From NCBI RefSeq assembly GCF_947500065.1, contig NZ_CANMQT010000012.1:81111-145110 (forward strand): a DNA stretch of 64,000 nucleotides. The letters run 5' to 3'. This document shows positions 1-8,400 of this stretch, one piece after another. Source of the DNA: an uncultured Aquimarina sp. (lineage in GTDB: Bacteria; Bacteroidota; Bacteroidia; Flavobacteriales; Flavobacteriaceae). The position numbers and the translations under genes are program-made. The notes under the pieces were generated by a model, which worked only from the letters and a program-made list of their open reading frames with translations, was not told the DNA's origin and did no database searches. Numbering within the stretch: the stretch's first letter is position 1; each line of letters begins with the position of its first letter.

Positions 1-815
1 ATGAAGAGATGCTCGAGGAATTCGATACACGCCTTAATATGCTCTTGGAACATTTTGGAAAATACAACAAGTTGGATGAGAATGTGATTGAACGTGTACT
101 TACCAGTGATACCAAAGCCGATTATGAAACTTCTGCTGTTAGCGGAGAAACATTGGTTCATGGAGTGGGAGGTAAGTTAATAAAAGCGCAGACGGCTAAT
201 CAACGTAAGTTAGTAGAGTTAACGTATAAGAACGATATGGTTTTTGCTATTGGACCTGCGGGAACTGGAAAAACATATACAGGTGTTGCTTTAGCTGTAA
301 AAGCACTAAAAGAAAAACAAGTAAAGAGAATCATACTTACACGTCCGGCTGTAGAAGCAGGAGAAAATCTTGGGTTTCTACCAGGAGATCTACAAGAAAA
401 ATTAGATCCATATATGCAGCCATTATATGATGCATTGCGTGATATGATTTCTCCGGAAAAACTAGAAAGTTTTATAGAAAAAGGAGTGATTCAGATAGCT
501 CCGATGGCATTTATGAGAGGTCGTACGTTGGATAATGCTTTTGTTATTCTTGATGAAGCACAAAACACAACACATGCGCAAATGAAGATGTTCCTGACCC
601 GTATGGGTAAGAATGCTAAATTTATGATTACAGGTGATCCGGGACAAATTGATTTACCGCGTAGAGTGACTTCTGGTTTAAAAGAAGCTATGTTAGTATT
701 AAAAGGAGTTTCAGGAATCGGAGTGATACACTTAGACGATAAGGATGTGATCCGTCATAAGTTAGTGAAAAAGGTAATTGCTGCTTATAAAGAGATAGAA
801 AATAGAAACGATTAA
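1..815 (+). CDS. phoH: PhoH family P-loop ATPase (5' end outside window)
   Basis: PhoH/YbeZ-type nucleotide-binding protein, a cytosolic P-loop ATPase linked to RNA metabolism and ribosome or phosphate-stress functions. The frame is open to the window edge (codons for Glu-Glu precede the first visible Met at position 9), so the N-terminus, probably about 50 residues, is missing. Counting from that Met, the Walker A motif GPAGTGKT lies at residues 82-89 and Walker B FVILDEAQN at about 178-186. The motif GDPGQIDLPR near residue 215 is also typical of the family. It is followed by a four-helix-bundle gene and purC on the same strand. Family assignment is very secure; the exact start cannot be seen. 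Confidence 0.95.
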   Translation, partial: EEMLEEFDTRLNMLLEHFGKYNKLDENVIERVLTSDTKADYETSAVSGETLVHGVGGKLIKAQTANQRKLVELTYKNDMVFAIGPAGTGKTYTGVALAVKALKEKQVKRIILTRPAVEAGENLGFLPGDLQEKLDPYMQPLYDALRDMISPEKLESFIEKGVIQIAPMAFMRGRTLDNAFVILDEAQNTTHAQMKMFLTRMGKNAKFMITGDPGQIDLPRRVTSGLKEAMLVLKGVSGIGVIHLDDKDVIRHKLVKKVIAAYKEIENRND

Positions 816-854
816 GTTAGAGGTGAGAATGCTTTGCTGTGAGTATTTGAGTAA

Positions 855-884
855 TTGAGTTTTCCTATTAAGCAGTTATGTTTG
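855..884 (+). promoter_or_regulatory. Bacteroidota-type promoter for the four-helix-bundle gene
   Basis: A TTG at 855-857 is followed after 19 bases by TATGTTTG at 877-884, a perfect match to the Bacteroidota -33 TTG / -7 TAnnTTTG pattern. The -7 box covers the ATG at 878, so a transcript would start downstream of that ATG. The -33 element lies inside the left inverted-repeat arm. Confidence 0.55.
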
Positions 885-919
885 TAGTAATTCTAAGTAT
901 TATTTTGATTAAAAAAACA

Positions 920-1297
920 TTGAAAAGTACATATCATTTTAAATTTGAAGATTTAATAATTTACAATAAAGCTATTGAATTTGGAGAATCTGTAAATAGC
1001 CAAGTATCCTCTTTTCCAAAAGAAGAAATGTACAGGTTAGCTTCTCAGTTTATTAGAGCAGCGGATTCTATTGCATTAAATATAGCAGAAGGTTCTGCAA
1101 GTTCAAACGCTCAGTTTAACAGATATCTTCAAATGGCTTGGGATAGTGCTCACGAATGTATTGTTTGTAGTACTAAGTCAAAATTAAGAGGTTTTATTAC
1201 AGAAGATCAAGATGAAAGAAATAGAGCTGATATTACAGAATTATCGAAGATGATAACATCTTTTAAAAGACATTTAAAATCAAAAGCTAAAGAGTAA
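920..1297 (+). CDS. Four-helix bundle protein (23S rRNA intervening-sequence/S23 family), copy 1
   Basis: Small four-helix-bundle protein of the family first found in intervening sequences of 23S rRNA genes; no biochemical role is established. Family hallmarks are the FEDLIIYNKA start, the central SIALNIAEGSA segment and a helix ending KSKLRGF. I prefer the TTG at 920 (about 125 aa). The in-frame ATG at 878 would add a hydrophobic stretch foreign to the family and lies within a promoter -7 box. The gene sits between phoH and purC, which I recall as neighbours in other flavobacteria, and is framed by 13-bp inverted repeats. A second copy lies at 23727-24077. Family confident, start uncertain. 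Confidence 0.85.
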   Translation: MKSTYHFKFEDLIIYNKAIEFGESVNSQVSSFPKEEMYRLASQFIRAADSIALNIAEGSASSNAQFNRYLQMAWDSAHECIVCSTKSKLRGFITEDQDERNRADITELSKMITSFKRHLKSKAKE

Positions 1298-1354
1298 TAT
1301 GAGATTTATAGGAATGTACTCAATTACTCACCACTCAAAAACTAAAAGACTAAA

Positions 1355-2305
1355 GTGAATACTATAACAGATACCAATTATAACTTTCCGAATCAGAAAT
1401 CAGTCTATAAAGGAAAAGTAAGAGAAGTATATAATATTAATGACGAATTACTTGTCATGATCGCTACAGATCGACTTTCTGCGTTTGATGTAGTGATGCC
1501 AAAAGGAATTCCGTTTAAAGGGCAAATCCTAAATCAGATTGCTACTCAGATGATGAAAGCTACTGAAGATTTAGTGCCTAATTGGTTGATTGCAACTCCG
1601 GATCCTAACGTAGCGGTTGGTCATCTTTGTGATCCTTTTAAAGTAGAAATGGTGATCAGAGGATATCAATCCGGACATGCAGCAAGAGAGTATAAAGCAG
1701 GCAAAAGAATATTGTGTGGTGTGCCTATGCCCGAAGGAATGAAGGAAAATGATAAGTTCCCTGAACCAATAATTACACCGTCTACAAAGGCTGATAACGG
1801 AGAGCACGATGAAGATATCTCTAGAGAAGAAATCTTATCAAAAGGGATCGTTTCTGAAGAGGACTATCTAGTATTAGAAGATTATACCAGAAAATTATTT
1901 CAACGTGGTACTGAGATCGCGGCAGGACGAGGCTTGATTTTGGTGGATACCAAGTATGAATTTGGTAAAACAAAGGATGGAAAAATCGTTCTGATTGATG
2001 AGATTCACACACCAGATTCTTCGCGTTATTTCTATGCGGAAGGCTATGAAGAAAGACAACAAAAAGGAGAAGCCCAAAAGCAATTATCCAAAGAGTTCGT
2101 AAGACAATGGTTAATTAGTAATGGTTTCCAAGGGAAAGAAGGACAACAAATCCCTGATATGAATGAGGAGTATATCAATTCTGTATCAGAGCGTTATATC
2201 GAGTTGTTCGAAAATATTACAGGTACTTCTTTTAACAAAGCTGATGTTTCTGATATTGATAGTAGGATAGAAGGGAATGTGTTAGAATATTTGAAAGCGG
2301 TATAA
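1355..2305 (+). CDS. purC: Phosphoribosylaminoimidazole-succinocarboxamide (SAICAR) synthase
   Basis: Cytosolic enzyme of purine biosynthesis that ligates aspartate to CAIR using ATP to give SAICAR. It has 316 aa, the longer form of the family as in yeast Ade1, with a GTG start. Visible motifs: the N-terminal nucleotide-binding lobe GKVREVY followed by ATDRLSAFDVVMP, the substrate-binding EMVIRGYQSGHAAREY, the signature GLILVDTKYEFG and the metal/substrate region DEIHTPDSSRYF. It follows the four-helix-bundle gene by 57 bases and ends at a hairpin terminator at 2365. Assignment is very secure. Confidence 0.97.
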   Translation: MNTITDTNYNFPNQKSVYKGKVREVYNINDELLVMIATDRLSAFDVVMPKGIPFKGQILNQIATQMMKATEDLVPNWLIATPDPNVAVGHLCDPFKVEMVIRGYQSGHAAREYKAGKRILCGVPMPEGMKENDKFPEPIITPSTKADNGEHDEDISREEILSKGIVSEEDYLVLEDYTRKLFQRGTEIAAGRGLILVDTKYEFGKTKDGKIVLIDEIHTPDSSRYFYAEGYEERQQKGEAQKQLSKEFVRQWLISNGFQGKEGQQIPDMNEEYINSVSERYIELFENITGTSFNKADVSDIDSRIEGNVLEYLKAV

Positions 2306-2364
2306 ATTAATTATTTTTAGTCAAAATATCTGATATACTAGTATCAACGAAAAATATAATTTAT

Positions 2365-2387
2365 AGGCATCCGAGTGATGCCTGTTT
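2365..2387 (+). terminator. Terminator after purC
   Basis: Stem AGGCATC (2365-2371) / GATGCCT (2377-2383), 5-base loop, then TTTT. It fits rho-independent termination of purC and isolates the next gene. Confidence 0.75.
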
Positions 2388-2429
2388 TAATTAAAATAAA
2401 ATTGAGAAATCTCTAGGATGTAAAGCTCT

Positions 2430-3725
2430 ATGAAGAAGTATATTTTAAGTAAAGAGTATATCACATTGTTACCGTTCTTAGTTGCTTATGTATTGATTGT
2501 TATTTTTAAACAACAAAATATATTAGTAGGGGATGAAGGACGGTTTTGGTCATATGCAGCTAAATTGTTAAAAGGGTACTATGCAGACAATGAGTTTGGC
2601 GAGTATTCCTATTTATGGAATGGGCCTGGGTATCCAATAGTACTGATGCCTTTTCGATATTTAGAAACCTCCTTGTTATACCCTAAACTCATGAATGCGT
2701 TCTTTTTGTATTCCGGGTTGATTTTCTTTTTTCGTTCGCTAAAACATTTTATTAGTAGAAAAAAATCACTTTTGGTAACCTGTGTTTTAGGATTGTACTA
2801 CCCTCTTTTACTAATGGCATTACCTACTTTGATGACAGAAGCATTAAGTTTTCTTTGTTGTACTGCATTTATCTGTTTTTATTTGAGTTACCATAGATAT
2901 CGTAAAACTTGGCAATTGTTATTATGCGCTTTCTTTTTAGGGTATTTGGCTATTACTAAAGTTATATTTGGTTACGTAATCGTTACGGTTTTAGTAATTC
3001 TGTTGATCTTGTATTTGTTTTCTAAAGCAAAAAAAACACTTGTTGCTAGCATAAAAATATTGATTTGCAGTTTAGTGATATGCAGTCCATATTTAATATA
3101 TACCTATTCATTAACCGATAAGTTTTTTTATTGGGGGAATTCTGGCGGTATGAATTTATATTGGATGAGTAGTCCATATGATGGTGAGTTAGGGGATTGG
3201 TATTTTTTCGAAAATCTTGAAGAATCACAACCAGAAGTTTATGAAAATCATAAAGAGTATCTAGCGTCTATTGAAGATTTGGATCCTGTAGAAAAGGATG
3301 CTGCTTTAAAACAAAAAGGAGTAGAAAATATTCTAGATCACAAGGAAAAATTTGTTAGAAACTGGATTTCTAACGTCAGTCGTATTTTTATCGAATTACC
3401 ATATTCCTATAGAGTTCAATCTAATAATCAGTTATTTTATTTGTTTCCTAATGGTATTCTAATAGTATTTCTCTGTATGGCTATTTTTCTCTCTGTATGT
3501 AATTATAAACTATTACCGACTAGAGTGGTTTTTCTGCTTTTGATTGCAATAGTATATTTAGGAGGAGTAAGTTTGCTTTCTGCGTATGTACGTTTTTTGT
3601 ACCCTATATTACCTTTGTTACTTATATGGATTTGTTACACTTTTGAGAATTACATAAAAATCAGTAGATCAGATGAAGGTACTCTGATGATAGTAATTAA
3701 GAAAAGTAATTTTCTTAGCAAGTAG
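2430..3725 (+). CDS. Multi-pass membrane protein, probable GT-C type glycosyltransferase
   Basis: Polytopic inner-membrane protein of 431 aa with roughly ten hydrophobic helices. After the first helix comes the short loop VGDEGRFWSYA, with the acidic pair typical of GT-C (ArnT/PMT-like) transferases that use polyprenyl-phosphate sugars. A soluble extracytoplasmic segment rich in charged residues lies at about 255-310. Neither acceptor nor donor can be read from sequence, and no other sugar genes are adjacent. It stands alone: a terminator precedes it and a long non-coding stretch follows. Fold class moderately confident; function unknown. Confidence 0.65.
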   Translation: MKKYILSKEYITLLPFLVAYVLIVIFKQQNILVGDEGRFWSYAAKLLKGYYADNEFGEYSYLWNGPGYPIVLMPFRYLETSLLYPKLMNAFFLYSGLIFFFRSLKHFISRKKSLLVTCVLGLYYPLLLMALPTLMTEALSFLCCTAFICFYLSYHRYRKTWQLLLCAFFLGYLAITKVIFGYVIVTVLVILLILYLFSKAKKTLVASIKILICSLVICSPYLIYTYSLTDKFFYWGNSGGMNLYWMSSPYDGELGDWYFFENLEESQPEVYENHKEYLASIEDLDPVEKDAALKQKGVENILDHKEKFVRNWISNVSRIFIELPYSYRVQSNNQLFYLFPNGILIVFLCMAIFLSVCNYKLLPTRVVFLLLIAIVYLGGVSLLSAYVRFLYPILPLLLIWICYTFENYIKISRSDEGTLMIVIKKSNFLSK

Positions 3726-3847
3726 TAAGGAGTTTGTCTTGATTGTACAATATCTTAGATAGGAAGGTAATAGACTATTCTAAAGCGTTTGTCTTACTTT
3801 GGTTATAAGTATTAATAATGTATAGAAACTATCATATCAGAGCGATC

Positions 3848-3934
3848 GGGACTATTTTTTCTATTCTTGATACTTTTGTAAGTAAACGTAAACTAAAAAG
3901 TACTCTTAAAAACGTATTACAAGATATTGATTAA
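3848..3934 (+). pseudogene. C-terminal tail of an XRE-type regulator, remnant 1
   Basis: Translates to TIFSILDTFVSKRK followed by about 14 residues and a TAA. This matches the helix after the HTH domain in small flavobacterial XRE regulators and the three remnants downstream. The expected acidic-basic residues just upstream are in another frame, suggesting a 1-base indel. No HTH domain or start is present. Confidence 0.5.
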
Positions 3935-4018
3935 ATAAAAAAACCAGCTACAAATAAATGTAACTGGTCTTTACTTTTATTTCTTACTCTTACCACTACG
4001 AAGTCACAGAAATTCGTA

Positions 4019-4114
4019 GAAGTACAACTATTGGACAAAGATGACAAACATCTGGTAAAAACTTTTATTGATGTATTTCTAACTAAAAGAAAAGTTCAAA
4101 AACTAGCACAATAA
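4019..4114 (+). pseudogene. C-terminal tail of an XRE-type regulator, remnant 2
   Basis: An open frame of 31 codons to a TAA reads EVQLLDKDDKHLVKTFIDVF and ends KLAQ. The LLDKDDK..ID.FL pattern is the post-HTH helix of small flavobacterial XRE regulators. It starts directly at the 3' edge of the ctacgaa/ttcgtag hairpin and has no HTH domain. Confidence 0.55.
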
Positions 4115-4220
4115 AAAACAGCCAACTATCTCTAGTTGACTGTTTATCATTATTTATTTTCTTACTCGTACCGCTACTAGTTGAAAACTAGCAGTAGCAG
4201 CATACTATACCCGAGCGGGG

Positions 4221-4385
4221 GCATATTTAGTTGGAGAAGCTGACACTAATGAGTTATTTAAAAACTCTGATATGTTACGCAGACTAAAAGATATAAGCGT
4301 ACTACCTGAACAGGACAAAGAAGCTATCCTTTATAATCTTGATGCTTTATTGAGAGATGCTAAAACTAGATTGGCTTATAAATAA
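4221..4385 (+). pseudogene. C-terminal tail of an XRE-type regulator, remnant 3
   Basis: The frame reads AYLVGEADTNELFKNSDML and continues LKDISVLPEQDKEAILYNLD before ending in TAA. YLVGE is the canonical end of an HTH_3 domain (usually LDYLVG), so the break lies exactly at the HTH boundary. The 5' edge is the repeat boundary cccgagcggggg at 4210-4221. This is the clearest evidence that these remnants come from XRE regulators. Confidence 0.65.
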
Positions 4386-4490
4386 AAAAATCCACAACAT
4401 TACTATCACATCCGAGGGTTATTGCATTGCAAACTACCTACTCTTTAATAATCGTTCTCAAATAGTTATATAATAAGGTTTACCATGTCA

Positions 4491-4509
4491 TTCCAGACTT
4501 GATCTGGAA
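4491..4509. repeat. Small interspersed palindrome
   Basis: ttccaga (4491-4497) / tctggaa (4503-4509) within the context gtcattccagacttgatctg. It resembles the short dispersed palindromic elements common between flavobacterial genes. Only one copy is seen in this window. Confidence 0.4.
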
Positions 4510-4660
4510 TCTATAATCATTATATAGAACTTAGATTTTTATCTAAATAACTAGGCTTTGCGAAGTTTGCAACTTCGCACTTTAATTAAAAAAAAGCTAT
4601 AATATAATTTAAATATTATATTATAGCTTTGTCTTTTCTTGCTTACTATTATAGCTGCGA

Positions 4661-4961
4661 AGTCATAGACATTCGCAGAGCACACACTTCGCAGAGCTGG
4701 TGGTTAAGTTCCCATTAGTGTCATATACATAATCAGCACTGCCAGTATTTCCATCGTTAAAACCAAATACACTAGTACTATTGTCTGTAACGCTTACTAA
4801 TTTATTACCAACATTATTGTTATCATAGGCATAGACAAGATTATCCATAGTGCCAAAGTCCCCAGATCTAGTATGAGAAGGATTTTCTACAATCGCACCA
4901 GTTCTTTGTAACGCTACAATGTTTCCGTTTTTATCATAGGATACATTATTTAGGTTATATC
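4661..4961 (-). pseudogene. Detached fragment of the Rhs core (261-bp exact duplicate)
   Basis: Bases 4701-4961 are identical to 6850-7110 within the neighbouring Rhs gene, with no mismatch or gap. On the minus strand they encode 87 residues of YD-repeat core (includes MDNLVYAYDNNNVGNK). Reading on, the frame leaves the homology and stops soon after in TSSAKCVLC. Both ends coincide with the edges of the hairpin repeat units. There is no start or export signal, so this is a displaced copy, not a gene. Confidence 0.85.
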
Positions 4962-5117
4962 GCTATGCTAAGCTTACAACTTCGCACTTTAATTTAAAAA
5001 AAAGCTGTAATATAGTTTTTACATTGTATTACAGTCTTATCGTTTTATTTTCTCACTCATACCGCTGCGAAGTTAAAAACTATCGCAGAGCAATCAATCA
5101 CTCTTCGGAGAGCTGGG

Positions 5118-5240
5118 GTAGATAACCAACTCCTAAAAAGAGTAATAGAAGTACAACAAATGGATGACAATGATAAAGAGCATATTCTTTATACCCTCGA
5201 TGCACTTATCAAAAATGTAAAACTTAAATCTATCGCATAA
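5118..5240 (+). pseudogene. C-terminal tail of an XRE-type regulator, remnant 4
   Basis: The frame reads VDNQLLKRVIEVQQMDDNDK, then EHILYTLDALIKNVK and a TAA. It is closely related to remnant 3 (DKEAILYNLDALLRDAK), with the HTH half missing. It begins right after the boundary sequence ctcttcggagagctgggg at 5101-5118. Confidence 0.6.
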
Positions 5241-5265
5241 AAAGACCAGTTTACCATGGAAATCA

Positions 5266-5481
5266 TCACTCACTCTTCGAAGAGCGGGGCTTCTTAAGAA
5301 TTAAAAATGCAAAAATTAAATTAATAATTAATAAAACTATATATCCTATAATTTCTTCTCTTCCAAAACAAGGAAGACAATTCATTTCGGGTAAACAAGG
5401 TTCACAAAGAGGTTTAAAAAACAATCTAATAAGAATTGTTAAAAATATATCGATTATAATCACAAATAGTATTTTCTTCAT
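5266..5481 (-). CDS. Small two-helix membrane protein, candidate immunity protein of the Rhs toxin
   Basis: A 71-aa protein with one hydrophobic helix at about 3-20, a short loop with five cysteines (CEPC, then NCLPC), a second helix at about 45-63 and a basic tail. The family is not recognised. It starts 10 bases after the stop of the Rhs protein on the same strand, the usual place for the immunity gene in polymorphic toxin systems, so immunity is a positional inference. Its last codons overlap another copy of the repeat-unit boundary (5271-5288), so the C-terminus may have been rewritten by recombination. It could also be an unrelated orphan. Confidence 0.55.
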   Translation of the reverse strand: MKKILFVIIIDIFLTILIRLFFKPLCEPCLPEMNCLPCFGREEIIGYIVLLIINLIFAFLILKKPRSSKSE

Positions 5482-5491
5482 TTTATTTTTG

Positions 5492-8400
5492 TTAGTCTCC
5501 TTGCCATCTAAAATAAAAACTTGCGTTTTTTACATTTCTAAAAACACCTGTTCGTTCATATTCTTTATATTGTCTTTCTCTTAATTTATGACCCAATTCA
5601 GCTCTTCTATTAGAAAATTTCAAAGTTTTTTTAGTTGCTTGATAGTTGGTGTAATTCCTCATAAAATTATTGTATTTTGCTACTGCATCCTTTAAAAACC
5701 CATCAATATTCCTTTGTTCAACATCCCCCACAATGGAGGCCATAATATTATCTTCCCAACCTCTATCCGGTGTCGAACCCTTGCTAAGCCAATTATCTGA
5801 ATATCTATCATCTAAACCTAATAAATGTCCAAATTCATGTGGATATAAAAGGGTTTTTTCCCATTTATTTCCGCTTTGACCTTGTTTATACCATTTCCCA
5901 GATGCTCCGTCCCGTCCAACACGCGATCTACCTGTTCCATCAATAATTTCAACCAAATTATCTCCATCTTCTAATTCTGTATTTTCCTCGTCATAAACTT
6001 CTACATTTGTATCAAAGACTACATCATATTCATTACCCTCTTCGTCTGTGTATCCAAAATTTGAAGCTCCCCAAATACTATTTACTAGATTTTGTATTTC
6101 TTTTGCTTCATTTTCGGATGCACCACTACCATATATATAAATTTGTGTAGATACTGTAATAGTATTTCCATTTATAGAAATAACAGAATCCTTTCCATCA
6201 GGGTCAACCAATAAAATTGGATTATTAAGTGTATAGTTATAAGGATTAATTCCATAATAACTATCAGCATGGGGATCTATATTTAACATTCTTCCCAAAG
6301 AAGGATCATAATTTCTGGCAGAGAAGTCTAGCCATTCTAAGCCAAGTTCGCCTTGTTCTTCTTTACTGTTATATCCGTAGGTATGCTCCCTACCAGTAAT
6401 GGTGTTGTTATACCCTTTGTGTTGTAGTCCAAAGGGATAATAGTTCTTCTCTTGTAAGATTTCATGAGCTAAATCACCATCGCCATCAACGTCTACGTTA
6501 TTTTGTAAAACATCAATCTTCCCATCATTATCTTTATCAGAAAAACTAAGCCTGATGTTGCCTAAGTGATCTTTAAGTTGGTATACATAATCAAACCCAC
6601 CATTCCCATTAGGTTCTATATATCCTTCCGGATGGTTCATAAACTGTAATGCACCATTCTTATAGATATAATTACCAGCATATTCTGTTGTTAAAGAACT
6701 TCCTCCGGATACGATCTTTTTTAGTTTTGCTCCAGTGGCATCGTAAATATAGCTAATATTTCCTGTTCCTTCACTATTGGAAATCCCAATAGTGTTAGGC
6801 AAGTTGAGATAATTATAAGTAATATTGCTGATTCCTTTGTTATGATCGATGGTTAAGTTCCCATTAGTGTCATATACATAATCAGCACTGCCAGTATTTC
6901 CATCGTTAAAACCAAATACACTAGTACTATTGTCTGTAACGCTTACTAATTTATTACCAACATTATTGTTATCATAGGCATAGACAAGATTATCCATAGT
7001 GCCAAAGTCCCCAGATCTAGTATGAGAAGGATTTTCTACAATCGCACCAGTTCTTTGTAACGCTACAATGTTTCCGTTTTTATCATAGGATACATTATTT
7101 AGGTTATATCTACCATCATTACTAGTACCCACATGAATCCTATTCAATGCATCATATTGATACCCATAAGCCCGCTTGGTATTGTCGTTAGCTGTTTTCC
7201 AGCTGATTTCGCTTATGTTACCGTTATATAATGGATCGGCACCTAAGTTTTCGGTAGTAGTATTATAATTAATCCCAAAAGCGAATAAATCATTAGCTAG
7301 ACTCGCAGGATCATTGATTTGTGTTAACCAACCTCTCACGTTATAGGTGTAATCGACCTTTTGCAATCCCCCTTCGACTCCGCTCAGGGCAGTGCCTCCT
7401 ACTTGTTTAGATTCTAATTGTCCAAGTTCATCATAGGTATTCGCTACAATTTGTTCTTCTGCTTGATCGTTAATGGTTTGTTTTTGATCTAATAATCTAC
7501 CCATATGATCATAGGTAAAAGTGTCTATGGTCACAATAGGTGTATTGTTATCTTTCGTATGGGTAGTTTTGGTTTCTAATACCTTGCCTGCAAAATCCAG
7601 TTTGCTTTCTATTACATCTACTGTGTTTAAATACTCATTAGTGCTATGTACATAGATAGATCTTCCTTTTCCGTCATAATAGGTAATCGTCGTGATCCAA
7701 TCATCAGTTTCTAGTACACGTACTTTAGATCCTGTAGGTAATCCTTTTGCATTGGTATCAATAGTTTGTCCTAAAACTGTTCCCGGATTAGTCGTTGTAT
7801 GATCAAAAGTGTAATCATCATAATAGTTAATGGTAAGGAGCTGTTGACTATGATTAGGAAAAGCTGTATTGGTATAATACAAAGTAGTGTTATCAACAAC
7901 AACTGCAGTTCCTTTCTGATCATATTGATTACTGGAGTTGATATCAAATTGCATATCGTTTCTCCCTCGATCATCACTATATGTTCCAGTGTAAATTACT
8001 CTTCCAAAAACATCATACTTAGTAAACAACCATTCTTCATTAGGAGCTTGCACTGCATCTTGAGTAAGAATTGGTTGATCCAAATTATTATATACAATCG
8101 ATTCTCTTCCTTTTCCTGGTATTTTCTTAACTACCAATCGATTTCTGTGATCGTATTTATATTGATAACACAGTTCGGCAAGTTCTTCTGCAGATACTCC
8201 ATCATTAACGGAAACTTTAGGAGGGATTACATAGGTCAGATTCCCGAAATCGTCATAAACATAGTGTGTATCATGTGCTATACCTTGATTATAGGTTCTT
8301 TTTAGGATCACTCTACCCAGTTTGTTTTTGTATTCTTTGGTTGTGTGATCATCAGAGTGGGTTTGTTCAGGTTGCCAGTTTTCATCTTTGGTAATGGTTA

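Larger units (their letters stand above)
848..1330. repeat. 13-bp inverted repeats flanking the four-helix-bundle gene
   Basis: The arm tgagtaattgagt at 848-860 is the exact reverse complement of actcaattactca at 1318-1330, with partial similarity extending a few bases on each side. The arms bracket one short gene with nothing else inside. This suggests a small mobile or recombining cassette; mobility is inferred. Confidence 0.6.
3938..5117. repeat. Four-copy structured repeat unit (terminator-like hairpin plus ctRcgaa/ttcgYag hairpin)
   Basis: Four units each carry a terminator-like hairpin, a spacer resembling ttattttcttactcNtacc, and a second short inverted repeat. The second hairpins are at 3996-4019 (ctacgaa/ttcgtag), 4174-4197 (ctagtt/aactag), 4655-4678 (ctgcgaa/ttcgcag) and 5065-5088 (ctgcga/tcgcag). 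The first-hairpin stems differ in sequence (ccagcta..taactgg; cagccaac..gttgactg; aagctataat..attatagctt; aagctgtaat..attacagtctt), yet pairing is kept. Units C (4553-4700) and D (4962-5117) are alignable over about 150 bp. Units B-D end in a related edge, seen most clearly as cactcttcggagagctgg at 5098-5115, and a further edge copy is at 5271-5288. Function unknown. Confidence 0.65.
3726..5265. other. Gene remnant and repeat region downstream of the Rhs operon
   Basis: 1.5 kb without an intact gene. It holds four C-terminal tails of XRE-type regulators (plus strand), four hairpin-bearing repeat units, a small palindrome and an exact copy of part of the Rhs gene (minus strand). This is the pattern of a recombination-prone tail of a polymorphic toxin locus. 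Confidence 0.8.

Noticed and set aside
4663..4848. 61-aa minus-strand gene
   Set aside because: It is part of the exact Rhs-core duplicate and runs into unrelated repeat sequence; no start signal or independent function.
3938..5117. Integron attC array
   Set aside because: The hairpins conserve structure over sequence as attC sites do, but there is no integrase in the window, no RYYYAAC/GTTRRRY core pair, and the payloads are gene tails, not whole cassettes.
7799..8305. 168-aa plus-strand frame inside the Rhs gene
   Set aside because: Composition is that of an antisense shadow (Ile/Ser-rich), with no motif; the opposite strand has clear YD repeats.
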